A DNA stretch of 14,893 nucleotides from Spirochaetaceae bacterium (GCA_031290205.1 JAITNZ010000093.1:1-14893), one strand, 5' to 3'; positions 1 through 7,919 are shown, counted from the first letter of the stretch. The notes: generated by a model not told the origin, from the sequence alone. Made by a program: numbers and translations.

Positions 1-1
1 T

Positions 2-94
2 CGTGACTATAATTGTCTGTCTAAAGACAACTGCACGCATTGCGGTAACTATGAAGCCAAGATGAGCGGCCGCAACTATCAGGATAAGTGGTAA
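2..94 (+). CDS. C-terminal end of an unknown Cys-containing protein (partial, 5' end outside window)
   Basis: The frame is open from the window edge to a TAA at 92-94 and reads 30 residues. The tail has three cysteines spaced C-x5-C-x2-C (NCLSKDNCTHC), followed by a basic and aromatic end (NYQDKW). The Cys spacing could bind a metal, but too little is visible to name a family. It lies ahead of two damaged genes, so it may itself be part of a degraded region. That this frame is coding is likely but not certain, because 30 codons is short. Confidence 0.4.
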   Translation, partial: RDYNCLSKDNCTHCGNYEAKMSGRNYQDKW

Positions 95-132
95 AAAATT
101 GCCGACGGGCATAAAACGCAAAGGAGAATAGT

Positions 133-329
133 ATGAGACTTTTTATTTTGATGTTTTGAAGTTTGATTTAATGCGTGAAGATGCGGAATGCTTTTGGGAA
201 AAGCATAACCTTTTGATTATTAAAGATGAGGAGATCTCAATAGGAAACGCGCTTCACGGCATTGATTATGTCTTAAACAACGATTTTTTTACCAAAGACG
301 AAAGGCTAACAAACTTTACACTGATGTAA
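133..329 (+). pseudogene. Frameshifted small hypothetical gene
   Basis: A good ribosome binding site (AAGGAGA, 121-127) precedes an ATG at 133, but that frame stops after eight codons (TGA at 157-159). A shifted frame stays open from about 132 to TAA at 327-329 and gives a protein-like sequence (ETFYFDVLKFD..., later EISIGNALHGIDYVL). The arrangement fits a one-base indel just after the start codon. An alternative is a short gene from the ATG at 171 (52 aa), but no ribosome binding site is seen there. I do not recognise the family. It sits between a partial CDS and a truncated acetyltransferase, which supports decay. Confidence 0.35.
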
Positions 330-375
330 AGTCTATCAAGGCGTGTAATGGAAAAAATGGAAGATGGGGGGAAAC

Positions 376-618
376 ATGGAAAAAATAGAAGCAGTAAAAT
401 GGCAGGAAGGCACAAACCTTAAATCTCTTAGTAGGGAAAGCATCTTTAACGGTATCCAGCAAATAGACAAAACCGTTTTTCATGAAAACGGACTCGCCTC
501 GCAGCAAAGCGATATAGACCGTTATGAGGCATATAAAGACTCATCTATTTTCGCTCTCCATGAAGGCAAAATCATCGGATACCTGTGTTATTTCCCGACA
601 ACCGAAGGACACCCTTGA
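376..618 (+). pseudogene. Truncated GNAT-family N-acetyltransferase (N-terminal part)
   Basis: The 80-residue product ends with FALHEGKIIGYLCYFP, which looks like the central beta strands of a GNAT fold (beta-strand, charged turn, IIGY, then a hydrophobic strand). Full GNAT enzymes are about 140-180 residues, and the acetyl-CoA pyrophosphate-binding motif (R/Q-x-x-G-x-G/A) should follow but does not: the frame stops at 616-618, 15 bases before the end of the convergent membrane gene. The ATG at 376 is chosen because a G-rich Shine-Dalgarno-like run (GGGGGGA) lies about 5 bases upstream; an in-frame ATG at 364 is less well placed. It is probably a non-functional remnant created by a rearrangement next to the signal peptidase operon. 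The GNAT call rests on a short motif. Confidence 0.5.
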
Positions 619-632
619 ATAGTGACGTGATA

Positions 633-1724
633 CTAGGGCAGTGCCTCAGGCACTTGCATAAAGTCGTATATCAAAGCCGCCGTATTAGGGACGCAGTATT
701 TACTTTCCCAACCGGGGGGCTTACTCTGTTCAAGTCCCCTCGCTAAAGCGGCGAAAATAGGATACTTTTCCGGCACGTCGGTATACATAAGCCCGCCCGC
801 ATTGAGGGACAGCACGGGAACAGCTGGCGGGGCGCTCTCCGCCGGAAGCTGACGAGCTTCTACCGCGATGATTCCTCGTAATGCGGGATGAGCACTGGTA
901 AATGCCTCGTCGCGGGCAAAAGCGGTGGCGGCGGTAGCAGCTTCGTTGTAGACAAGCAGATATATATCATTCGTGTCAATCTTTTTTTCGATAAGCGGTA
1001 GCAAAAATGCTATATCATCCGCTCGCGCCTGTTCAAAAAAATCTCTCACGGTCTCCCAGTTTTTATTTTTTAGCGCCGTCCATAGCATCACCGCATGATT
1101 TTTTATCGTGCCGAAAGAAGGATATACGCTCTTGCCCTCAACGTCGTGTGCCGGCAGATCAAGATTGACACGGGCAATGCTCACCACTATTACGTTACGC
1201 GCCGCTATAGCCTCGCACACTCTGTCGATGATCAGGGTGGAGCCTGTTATAGGCGGAATGGCGATAATAAGCGGCATACCCTCGGCAAGCACGTTGCTAC
1301 CCGGTGTACCTTCTTTCGTGTTATATACCCGTATAAAATAGTCGTTATTCCGTTCACTGTCCCGCTCTCCATGAGCCTGAGTATAGACCCACGCGCTGGT
1401 ATCCGCGAGCGGTAAAAAATAGATGGCGGCAAAAGTGGTGAGCGCGATGAAAATCAGCATGATCGAAAAATAAAAATATGAACGCCCCGATTTTATTTTG
1501 CGCGTCTTAAAATAGCTGATATTATAGATAAAAGCAAAAATGAGAAGCGGGATGGCTTCGGGACGAAATCCATAGGCGGGGAAAAGCCCTACGGTGCAGA
1601 ACAGCGCGATGGGGGGCAACCACGCGAAACCTTCTATGTAGTAAAATGATTTTATATATACTTGTGTAAGAGGCACAAATAAAAAAAACGCGATTAAGAT
1701 TTCAAGTATTCCCAAGTCGGGCAT
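633..1724 (-). CDS. Membrane protein with a degenerate alpha/beta-hydrolase-like domain
   Basis: The 363-residue product has about four hydrophobic segments in its first 110 residues, a short loop, and a soluble domain of about 240 residues. The soluble part has the rhythm of an alpha/beta fold: a strand and turn (PLIIAIPPITGSTLI), a second strand (NVIVVSIARVNLDLP), and a strand-elbow-helix (DIYLLVYNEAATAATAFA) where a hydrolase would have G-x-S-x-G. No such serine is present, so catalysis is doubtful and the hydrolase relation is my inference. ATG 1724 is one base after the lepB stop and has AGGTG 9 bases upstream; a GTG at 1736 in the same frame is the alternative, but it lies inside that Shine-Dalgarno sequence. 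It is the last gene of the operon with two signal peptidases, which suggests a role at the membrane in secretion or surface-protein handling. No family name is recognised. Confidence 0.75.
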   Translation of the reverse strand: MPDLGILEILIAFFLFVPLTQVYIKSFYYIEGFAWLPPIALFCTVGLFPAYGFRPEAIPLLIFAFIYNISYFKTRKIKSGRSYFYFSIMLIFIALTTFAAIYFLPLADTSAWVYTQAHGERDSERNNDYFIRVYNTKEGTPGSNVLAEGMPLIIAIPPITGSTLIIDRVCEAIAARNVIVVSIARVNLDLPAHDVEGKSVYPSFGTIKNHAVMLWTALKNKNWETVRDFFEQARADDIAFLLPLIEKKIDTNDIYLLVYNEAATAATAFARDEAFTSAHPALRGIIAVEARQLPAESAPPAVPVLSLNAGGLMYTDVPEKYPIFAALARGLEQSKPPGWESKYCVPNTAALIYDFMQVPEALP

Positions 1725-1725
1725 A

Positions 1726-2448
1726 TTATGGGACACCTACACGGCTGGGGGGCCAGTAACGAAACAACGCCGCACCGGCAATCTGCCTAATATCAAGCGG
1801 TCCCCACGTGCGGGAGTCGTTGGTGTTCGCGCGCATGTCAGACAGCACAAAGCATTGATCCTCGCTTAGCACAATACGTTCCATGTTGCCGGAAAAAGGG
1901 ATAGACTCATCCCAGAGAGCAGACACCTGCGGTATATCAACCTGATAGTGTTTGCGGGAAACTTCATACTCGGTAAGCGTATACGGACTATCTACAGGAT
2001 GAACCTGAATAACATAGTTTATCATCGTTATTTCGTCGCCGGGCAGCCCTATCACCCGTTTAATAAAAACCTGATTTTTTTTGCCGGGAAACCCCAGCTT
2101 GCCCAGCGTAAAAAAACGAAAAATTTTGTCAAAGACATTCAGTGCAAAACCATTTTCGTTTTTTTCAGCCATATCAACCATAACAATATTTCCGCGTTCA
2201 TAGGGAACGCTCTCCCATGGCAATTGCGGCAGGAACCGCCTAAGATTAAATGCGGAAAAAACGAACCGGTCCCCCGCATACACCGAAGGACGCATCGAGG
2301 AGCTTTCCATCACAATCATCGGGAAAAATATATTCGTTATCAGTATGTATACGATAATAACAAGCGCTACCCTTAGAATGAATGTGCGGATGCGTTTAGC
2401 GTGGTTCTTTTGGTCGGCATAAGAGTATTTCTCCCATTTGTTGAACAT
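1726..2448 (-). CDS. lepB: Signal peptidase I (short paralogue)
   Basis: This membrane serine protease (family S26) removes signal peptides from exported proteins outside the cytoplasmic membrane, using a Ser/Lys dyad. The 240-residue product has a basic start, one transmembrane segment at about residues 22-42, then box B (ESSSMRPSV, nucleophile S51), box D (FIKRVIGLPGDEI, general base K130), and box E (LSDMRANTNDSRTWG). Box E departs from the usual GDNRxNSxDSRxWG at its start (SDM for GDN), but the DSR-WG part is intact. It starts 2 bases after the stop of the larger lepB, with AGGTAG as ribosome binding site, and its end nearly meets the membrane gene, so the three are very likely co-transcribed. 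Both catalytic residues are present, so it should be active. Confidence 0.93.
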   Translation of the reverse strand: MFNKWEKYSYADQKNHAKRIRTFILRVALVIIVYILITNIFFPMIVMESSSMRPSVYAGDRFVFSAFNLRRFLPQLPWESVPYERGNIVMVDMAEKNENGFALNVFDKIFRFFTLGKLGFPGKKNQVFIKRVIGLPGDEITMINYVIQVHPVDSPYTLTEYEVSRKHYQVDIPQVSALWDESIPFSGNMERIVLSEDQCFVLSDMRANTNDSRTWGPLDIRQIAGAALFRYWPPSRVGVP

Positions 2449-2450
2449 AG

Positions 2451-3449
2451 CTACCTGATCATCCCCATACGCGCAATACCATTCTTATCAGGCGGCGGAC
2501 CCTGGTCAGATCCGTTTCCGGGCCAATAAATAAAAACACCCTTCCCCAAAATCTTTTTTTCTTTCACCGGACCAAAGAAACGCCCGTCGCGTGAATTATC
2601 GCGGTTATCACCAAGAGGCAGAACGCGCCCCGTTGGCACATACCAACCACGAGCCAGCTTATTGCTCTGCTGCTTGTAGCCGTCGTAATGCGGATACGCG
2701 CCGCGCAACATTCGATACCAAGCCGCATCCAGCGTCCAATCATTGAACGTCCGCACCCTCGGCGGAGCGCCGCCGCTGTATATCTGCCGTAAGGAATACT
2801 CCTTTACCGATCTGATGCCATCACTCAAACTTTCTTTATGAATGTGGCGCAGATTGTGCATCCAGCCGCGCGCCTTATTATACTCAATTTCGCTTGTTTC
2901 GCGCGTCTCGCCCGAAAACCTGATGTGCATATCACCCGCATCATTGATAAAACGGTCGCCGGGCATACCAACACCGCGCTTGATTAAAAAATGTGCCTTA
3001 GGCATCCCCGTTTCGTCGCGATCAATATCAACAAATGAAAGCGTTACCATGTAGATAATCCGTTGCGCTATATCAAATACCGTTCCTCGCGAAAGATATT
3101 CCGGGCTTTCAAAAATGATAATGTCGTTCCGCTCCGGCTCTATCGGACTGGGCGTCTTACCCATGCCGGGGAGCAGTTCAGGTCCGTAAACCAACTTGTT
3201 CACAAAAATCCTATCGCCGATGAGCAGTGTGTCTATCATCGATCCCGAAGGTATCTGGTAAGCCTGAAAAAAATATTGATTGATGATGAGGACGACGCAG
3301 GCAGCCCAAATGAAAGCTTCAAGCCAGTCAAGCAAAGCGTTCTTCTGCCGCTGTTTTTCCCGTTTAAGACGCTTGGTTTTTTTCCGGTGAGTAAGCACAG
3401 CTTCCGTCACATACTGCAGCCTGTCAAAAAAATCATTCTCTGCTTTCAT
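2451..3449 (-). CDS. lepB: Signal peptidase I (long paralogue)
   Basis: This is a second S26 signal peptidase of 332 residues, first in the operon. A highly basic N-terminal stretch (HRKKTKRLKREKQRQK, about 21-36) precedes a transmembrane segment at about 44-64. Box B is AYQIPSGSMIDTLLIGD with nucleophile S70, box D is FLIKRGVGMPGDRF with base K157, and box E is LGDNRDNSRDGRFFGP. Box E has DGR-FFG where DSR-WG is more common. Between boxes D and E there is a long insert (about residues 170-275), which makes the protein larger than its neighbour and suggests a different substrate range. ATG 3449 has GGGAG only one base upstream, an unusually tight spacing; see the promoter at 3459-3487. Assignment to the family is firm; the division of labour is unknown. 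Confidence 0.93.
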   Translation of the reverse strand: MKAENDFFDRLQYVTEAVLTHRKKTKRLKREKQRQKNALLDWLEAFIWAACVVLIINQYFFQAYQIPSGSMIDTLLIGDRIFVNKLVYGPELLPGMGKTPSPIEPERNDIIIFESPEYLSRGTVFDIAQRIIYMVTLSFVDIDRDETGMPKAHFLIKRGVGMPGDRFINDAGDMHIRFSGETRETSEIEYNKARGWMHNLRHIHKESLSDGIRSVKEYSLRQIYSGGAPPRVRTFNDWTLDAAWYRMLRGAYPHYDGYKQQSNKLARGWYVPTGRVLPLGDNRDNSRDGRFFGPVKEKKILGKGVFIYWPGNGSDQGPPPDKNGIARMGMIR

Positions 3450-3458
3450 ACTCCCAGC

Positions 3459-3487
3459 ACTCTACCAGAAACCCCCACATTATTCAA
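3459..3487 (-). promoter_or_regulatory. Predicted sigma70-type promoter of the lepB operon
   Basis: On the minus strand TTGAAT (3482-3487) and TAGAGT (3459-3464) are separated by exactly 17 bases. Transcription would begin about 6-8 bases downstream, at or near 3452, leaving only a few bases before the lepB ATG at 3449. This would make a nearly leaderless mRNA, which matches the cramped Shine-Dalgarno spacing. It is a prediction from spacing and similarity only. Confidence 0.4.
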
Positions 3488-3539
3488 CCCGCCCGCCGCA
3501 GCAGGGGTGCAATTTATTTTTCGTGGTAAATTCTAAAGT

Positions 3540-3773
3540 GATACCTATAATGCTAACGGAGGGTCTGGGGGGGCACCTCGCCCCCCCAGCGGGGCGTTGC
3601 GGCGCGCTGATAACGCCTTCTGAACAGCGGCTTTCGCTGGCGCTACGCCGTGCTAGATTAATTGCGTAAACACCCTCACCGGTTCGGGTGCAATTATTGG
3701 GCGAGGGGTCGACTTCCCCCCAGCACTGCCGATTTACCCCGAATTTGGAAGTGCACCCCTCCTCCCTTACTCA
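3540..3773. repeat. Gene-free GC-rich repeat region with hairpins
   Basis: No credible gene is seen between 3450 and 3823. The strongest structure is a 9-bp stem, CTGGGGGGG (3565-3573) with CCCCCCCAG (3581-3589), around a 7-base loop. Next come GGGGCGTTGCGG (about 3591-3602) and, further on, GACTTCCCCCC (about 3711-3721). The same two edge motifs recur in the intergenic region near 11893-11965, although the sequence between them differs. I read this as one member of a dispersed intergenic repeat family. Confidence 0.5.
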
Positions 3774-3804
3774 TATAGCATTTTCAACATAAATGCGCTA
3801 TACT
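3774..3804 (+). promoter_or_regulatory. Possible fliH promoter -10 within a hairpin
   Basis: A TATACT hexamer (3799-3804) lies about 20 bases before the fliH start; no convincing -35 is found 16-18 bases upstream. The hexamer overlaps the right arm of an imperfect inverted repeat (TATAGC-ATTT at 3774-3783 with AAAT-GCGCTATA at 3791-3802, with a 2-base bulge). The symmetry could be an operator or a structured end of the upstream repeat. Low certainty. Confidence 0.3.
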
Positions 3805-3823
3805 ATGGGCACAAGGAATAAAC

Positions 3824-4741
3824 GTGCCAAAATCAGTTTTTAGACCGGGCGAAGTGGCGCTTGGTAACGCAAAAGTTATACTCGAAGCGCCTTTTAAGGA
3901 TATTGTAATGGTCGAAGATGCCGGCTCGGTCGAGGATCTCGATTTGGAAGAGGTTTTTGCGGGACCGACAGCGGACGAGCTGCGCCTGGAGGCGGAGGCG
4001 TTCAAGGCGGGCTGGGAAAGCGAAAAGGCGGCGATGATTCACGGGGCAAAATCCGAAGCGGAGCTGATTGCCAGCGATGCGCGCCTTCGTGCGGAAGAAA
4101 AAATCTCGAATGCCGAGGCGGAGGCTGCTGACAAAATCGAAAAAGCCGAGGCGGAGGCATTGCGTATCAAGGACGACGCGGAGGAGTCGGCTCTGGCGAT
4201 TAAGGCGCAGGCGGAAGCGGGCGCGGTGGAACAGAAGGCGCTTGCCGAAAAGGAAGGCTTTGAAAAGGGGCGCGCGGAAGGTTATGAGTTGGGCACGGCG
4301 GAGGTGCAGCGGCTTATCATGCGGACGCAGGTTATCATGGAGCGGATTCAGGATAAACGGGATGATATTTTTTCGGAAGCGGAACAGCAGCTTGTTGATT
4401 TGGTTCTGCTTATCGCGCGCAAGGTGGTCAAAATTATTTCCGATACGCAACGGGATGTTGTTATCGAAAATATCAAAGAGGCGTTGAACAAGGCAAAGTC
4501 GCGGGGGACGGTGACGATCAAGGTGAACCTTGCCGACTTGGAGCTTGCAACGGGGCGTTTGCAGGAGTTCACGAAGCTGCTCGAAGGCGGCGGCACGATT
4601 CAGCTGCTGGAAGACAGCTCGATTGACCGCGGCGGCTGTGTCGTCGAAACCGACTTCGGCGAGCTTGACGCGCGGATTGCTAATCAGCTTGCTAAGCTCG
4701 AATCGAATATACTTGCGCTCTCGCCCGTGCGCCGCGGGTAA
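3824..4741 (+). CDS. fliH: Flagellar export apparatus protein FliH
   Basis: FliH is the cytoplasmic partner and stator-like regulator of the flagellar ATPase FliI and links it to the export gate and C-ring. The 305-residue product has an N-terminal segment (KSVFRPGEV), a long Ala/Glu/Lys-rich helical region at about 50-160, a short run of GxxxG steps (G145, G149, G153, G157 in GFEKGRAEGYELG) of the kind known from FliH, and a C-terminal domain ending in DRGGCVVETDFGELDARI. The start is GTG at 3824 with AAGGA at 3813-3817. fliI follows after 6 bases, so the two are translated from one mRNA. No fliG lies upstream, unlike the usual fliF-fliG-fliH-fliI order; the preceding 370 bases are repeat DNA. 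Confidence 0.9.
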   Translation: MPKSVFRPGEVALGNAKVILEAPFKDIVMVEDAGSVEDLDLEEVFAGPTADELRLEAEAFKAGWESEKAAMIHGAKSEAELIASDARLRAEEKISNAEAEAADKIEKAEAEALRIKDDAEESALAIKAQAEAGAVEQKALAEKEGFEKGRAEGYELGTAEVQRLIMRTQVIMERIQDKRDDIFSEAEQQLVDLVLLIARKVVKIISDTQRDVVIENIKEALNKAKSRGTVTIKVNLADLELATGRLQEFTKLLEGGGTIQLLEDSSIDRGGCVVETDFGELDARIANQLAKLESNILALSPVRRG

Positions 4742-4747
4742 TTTTAC

Positions 4748-6067
4748 ATGAAATCCTTGTTTGAAAAATATTTCGAGGCTGCTCGAGAGACGGAAACGCT
4801 GAGCTTCGTGGGGCATGTTACCCGCGTTAAGGGGATTCTTATCGAGAGCAGGGGTCCGCAGTCGGTTGTCGGCGAAATCTGTCTGCTGGACGCGCAGGGG
4901 CGGGAAGTGCAGGCTGAGGTGGTCGGGCTCGACGGCACGACGGTTCAACTGATGGCATTCGGCGACACGGCGGGTATCGAAATCGGTAGCCGCGTCCGGG
5001 CAACGGGCGCCCCGCTTTCGGTTGCCTGTTCGCCGGAGCTGCTCGGGCGCGTCCTCGGACCGCTGGGGAAGCCTATCGACGGGAAAAAACCGATTGCCGC
5101 AAATGTCCGCTATCCGGCGGCGGCAAAGGCGCCCCCGGCGCTCTCGCGTCCGTCGATTAAGCGGCGCCTCACGACGGGTATCCGCGCGGTGGACGGTTTG
5201 CTTGCCTGCGGTGAAGGACAGCGGATCGGCGTTTTTTCAGGCTCCGGCGTCGGAAAATCGACGTTTCAGGGGATGATAGCCCGAAATACCTCGGCGGACA
5301 TCAACGTTATCGCGCTGATTGGCGAGCGGGGGCGCGAACTCAACGATTTTATCGAGCAGAGTCTCGGCGAAGAGGGGATGAAGCGCTCGGTTATCGTCGT
5401 CTCGACCGGCGAGGAGCCCGCGCTTGCCCGTCTGCGGGGCGCTTACATTGCCACGGCGATTGCCGAATATTTTCGCGACCGCAGCATGAACGTGATGCTC
5501 CTCTTCGATTCGGTTACCCGTTTCGCCCGCGCCCAGCGCGAAATTGCCCTCTCGGTCGGGGAAGTTCCCGCCCAACGCGGCTACACGCCCTCAGTCTTTG
5601 ACCTGCTCCCCAAGCTGCTCGAACGGACGGGGACCTCGGATAAGGGGACGATTACGGCGTTTTACACGGTCCTCGTCGACGGCGACGACATGGACGAGCC
5701 TATTTCCGATAATGTGCGGGGTATCCTCGACGGGCATATCGTGCTCTCTCGCGCCCTTGCCGCCCGCGGTCATTATCCCGCTATCGATGTGATGCAGAGT
5801 ATCTCGCGTCTGGCAAACGAGGTGTCGAGCGCAGAAGCGCAGCAGGCGGCGCTCGCCGTCAAACGTTCCATCGCCGCCTACGCGGAAGCGGAAGACATTA
5901 TCAACGCGGGCGCATACAAGAGCGGCTCGAACGCGGCTATCGATGCCGCGATCGCCCAACGCGAAGAAATCGAAGCGTTCCTCACGCAGAGCATAGACGA
6001 AAAATGCACGCTCGCCGAAACCCTCAGCCTGATGGGCAAAATAGCCAACATCGAGTGCGTGCCTTAG
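4748..6067 (+). CDS. fliI: Flagellum-specific ATPase FliI
   Basis: FliI is the hexameric ATPase that energises export of flagellar rod, hook and filament subunits; it is related to the F1 beta subunit. The 439-residue length is typical. Visible features are an N-terminal beta-barrel region, the family motif LGRVLGPLGKPIDG (about 98-112), Walker A GSGVGKST (165-172), the catalytic IGERGREL segment (191-198), Walker B VMLLFDSVTR (about 249-258), and GYTPSVFDLLPKLLERTG. It starts 6 bases after fliH with only a weak Shine-Dalgarno sequence, suggesting coupling to fliH. No fliJ follows: after 79 non-coding bases comes a convergent radical SAM gene. All nucleotide-binding motifs look intact. Confidence 0.96.
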   Translation: MKSLFEKYFEAARETETLSFVGHVTRVKGILIESRGPQSVVGEICLLDAQGREVQAEVVGLDGTTVQLMAFGDTAGIEIGSRVRATGAPLSVACSPELLGRVLGPLGKPIDGKKPIAANVRYPAAAKAPPALSRPSIKRRLTTGIRAVDGLLACGEGQRIGVFSGSGVGKSTFQGMIARNTSADINVIALIGERGRELNDFIEQSLGEEGMKRSVIVVSTGEEPALARLRGAYIATAIAEYFRDRSMNVMLLFDSVTRFARAQREIALSVGEVPAQRGYTPSVFDLLPKLLERTGTSDKGTITAFYTVLVDGDDMDEPISDNVRGILDGHIVLSRALAARGHYPAIDVMQSISRLANEVSSAEAQQAALAVKRSIAAYAEAEDIINAGAYKSGSNAAIDAAIAQREEIEAFLTQSIDEKCTLAETLSLMGKIANIECVP

Positions 6068-6146
6068 AGGCACTTTTAAGCCCTAGCAAACGGCGCTCGC
6101 AGTTCCAACGGCTTAAGCAGGTTTTGTGCTGGTTACCGCAACGCAC

Positions 6147-7853
6147 CTACTCCCTGTTTAAGGGCTCCAACTTAAAATACGCTATCCATTCCTGCCAGAA
6201 ATCCGATTCGGTTTTTATTGCTTCATATTTTAATCTGTAATCATGATATTTTACAGCCAAACCCAGTTCGGCAGCGCACTTTGCCGCAAAATAATAGGCA
6301 AAAGCGTGGTCGGGGGCAATATAAGTAAAGACACGCTCAAACAAGATAAGGGCGGTTTTATAATTTTCATGCCGCATATCATAATTTTGAACAAAATTCA
6401 GACTTAGATTCATTTCATAATTCTTTTTTGTAATATACTCGGGCGAAAAATCCGGCGTCTGAATTAAACATCGGGTAAAATTCATCTTAAAAACATCTGC
6501 CTCCTTTATTAAATAATCGTTTTTCTTGCAGATGTCATATAATTCGCTCCCGGGTAAAGGCGCTGCCGTATAAAAAGTTGCCCAATTGCACCCAATATCA
6601 ATCAGGTTGTCAAAGCCTATCTGTATCGATTCCTTTGTCTCGCCGGGTAAGCCTGTCAGTATATTCGTAAATATCATAAATCCCCTTTTTCGGAGAATTT
6701 CGACCGCTTTTTTTGCTGTATTAAGGTCGCCCGGCTTGTGTATTATATTTTTTAAAGTGGTAGGATTGCCGCTTTCTATGGTGATGCCTATAGCTTCAAG
6801 TTTTAAGTTTTTTAAGACATCGGCAATATCTTCATCTATGGAAAAGAAAGCAAGAACGGCTATATCTGCTTTGTAATTGTTCTCTACTATAAAATTCAAT
6901 ATATCAAGGGCTCTTTGTTTTTTCGCAAGAAAATGGTCGTCTTGAAATATTATTTCGTCAATGTTGTATTCTGTAATATATTTCTTAATGTCTGATTTTA
7001 CCCGTTCAACACTATGATAACGTACTTTATGTCCATGAACATTGTGGCTTGCGCAAAAGACGCAATGTCCAGGACACCCTCTTGTCGTAAAATATTCCAA
7101 TTTAGTGCCGGTCATTGTTTCACGGAAAAGCCGATTTCTGTAATGCGCATATAATTCATACCCTGCAATTATATTAAGTTCGAATGGCGGTATTTCGTCT
7201 AAATCAATAATCAGTTGATTGGTTAAATTGATCCCCCCCCCCCCCCCCATCTTCTTATGCGTAATCCAGCTATTATTTTCTTCAAAGTACTTAAAGACGG
7301 CTTTTTGTTGATACGCTTCGACCAACTGCTTAAAAGGAATTTCCCCTTCCCCGAAACAAACCGCGTTTATCGTAGTGCTCGTTTCCAGAATTTCTTTATA
7401 ACAAGCCGAGGGGAAATGCCCCCCGCAGATTATTATTGTGTTAATATACTTTGATTTAAGAAAGGATGACAAGACGGGAAGTTCATAATAAAGACTTGAA
7501 AACATCCCCGCAATTCCAATAATATCCGGTGTAAATCCATTCATTAAATTTAAGCAATAAGTCCAGAAATCTTCCCTGCCGGCGTCAAGGATGTTAAATT
7601 CAGCATCGTCCGCAGCCTTACACGCTATCAGGGTAAAATCGAGAATGACAATCTCTATATCCTTGTAAAATTTTTTTATGTAGGCAGCAATAGACAGCGG
7701 ACCCATGGGAAAGTGAGGTCCATAGGTGGAAGATCTTAGTTGCTGTTTTATTTTATTCAACAGCTCTGTTTTATCGTGCTGTTTACCGCCCTCGCTCTTA
7801 AACAGCATATCCTCAAAAGAAATACTTGATGGAACGATGAATAATATTTTCAT
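6147..7853 (-). CDS. B12-binding-domain radical SAM protein with in-frame G16 tract
   Basis: The 568-residue product begins with a Rossmann-like cobalamin-binding domain (about 1-190; IIGIAGMFSSLYYELPVL, IIICGGHFPS, CFGEGE). The radical SAM domain follows, with the [4Fe-4S] motif C260-x3-C264-x2-C267 (RGCPGHCVFCAS), then IIFQDDHFL and a GxIxG-like region (ILTGLPGETKESI). The last 120 or so residues are a helical tail of unknown role. Such proteins carry out methylations or other radical reactions; the substrate cannot be told here. RBS AAGGAGA lies 7 bases before ATG 7853. M202-G207 are encoded by a run of 16 G between the two domains; one slip would stop translation before the iron-sulfur motif. 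The gene is clearly more AT-rich than fliHI or rsmA and stands alone, which suggests acquisition. The family call is firm, the function unknown. Confidence 0.9.
   Translation of the reverse strand: MKILFIVPSSISFEDMLFKSEGGKQHDKTELLNKIKQQLRSSTYGPHFPMGPLSIAAYIKKFYKDIEIVILDFTLIACKAADDAEFNILDAGREDFWTYCLNLMNGFTPDIIGIAGMFSSLYYELPVLSSFLKSKYINTIIICGGHFPSACYKEILETSTTINAVCFGEGEIPFKQLVEAYQQKAVFKYFEENNSWITHKKMGGGGGINLTNQLIIDLDEIPPFELNIIAGYELYAHYRNRLFRETMTGTKLEYFTTRGCPGHCVFCASHNVHGHKVRYHSVERVKSDIKKYITEYNIDEIIFQDDHFLAKKQRALDILNFIVENNYKADIAVLAFFSIDEDIADVLKNLKLEAIGITIESGNPTTLKNIIHKPGDLNTAKKAVEILRKRGFMIFTNILTGLPGETKESIQIGFDNLIDIGCNWATFYTAAPLPGSELYDICKKNDYLIKEADVFKMNFTRCLIQTPDFSPEYITKKNYEMNLSLNFVQNYDMRHENYKTALILFERVFTYIAPDHAFAYYFAAKCAAELGLAVKYHDYRLKYEAIKTESDFWQEWIAYFKLEPLNRE
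7233..7248 (-). repeat. Homopolymer tract of 16 G (coding strand) inside the radical SAM gene
   Basis: Sixteen uninterrupted C on the plus strand read as ATG followed by five GGG codons on the minus strand. As given, the frame is intact (ON). The tract is in the linker between the cobalamin-binding and radical SAM domains. Long G tracts slip readily in replication, and such tracts are known phase-variation switches in treponemes and other bacteria. The exact length also depends on sequencing accuracy. Confidence 0.85.
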
Positions 7854-7890
7854 AACGTATTCTCCTTAATTTTTTATTATTGACCTACTC

Positions 7891-7919
7891 ATTCTATATA
7901 TTTTACCACGGAACTTCAA
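7891..7919 (-). promoter_or_regulatory. Predicted promoter of the radical SAM gene
   Basis: On the minus strand TTGAAG (7914-7919) and TAGAAT (7891-7896) are 17 bases apart, about 38 bases before the ATG at 7853 with a good ribosome binding site between. A single clear promoter supports a monocistronic gene. Confidence 0.5.

Noticed and set aside
640..654. AGTGCCT-C-AGGCACT hairpin as a terminator of the lepB operon
   Set aside because: It lies inside the last codons of the membrane gene and is not followed by a T run.
3833..4948. 371-codon open frame antisense to fliH and the start of fliI
   Set aside because: Both fliH and fliI are clearly identified on the plus strand; the antisense frame is open only because of their GC-rich codon use.
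6068..6146. Shared terminator between fliI and the radical SAM gene
   Set aside because: No stem with a following T run was found on either strand; only a 5-bp GCCCT/AGGGC pairing is visible.
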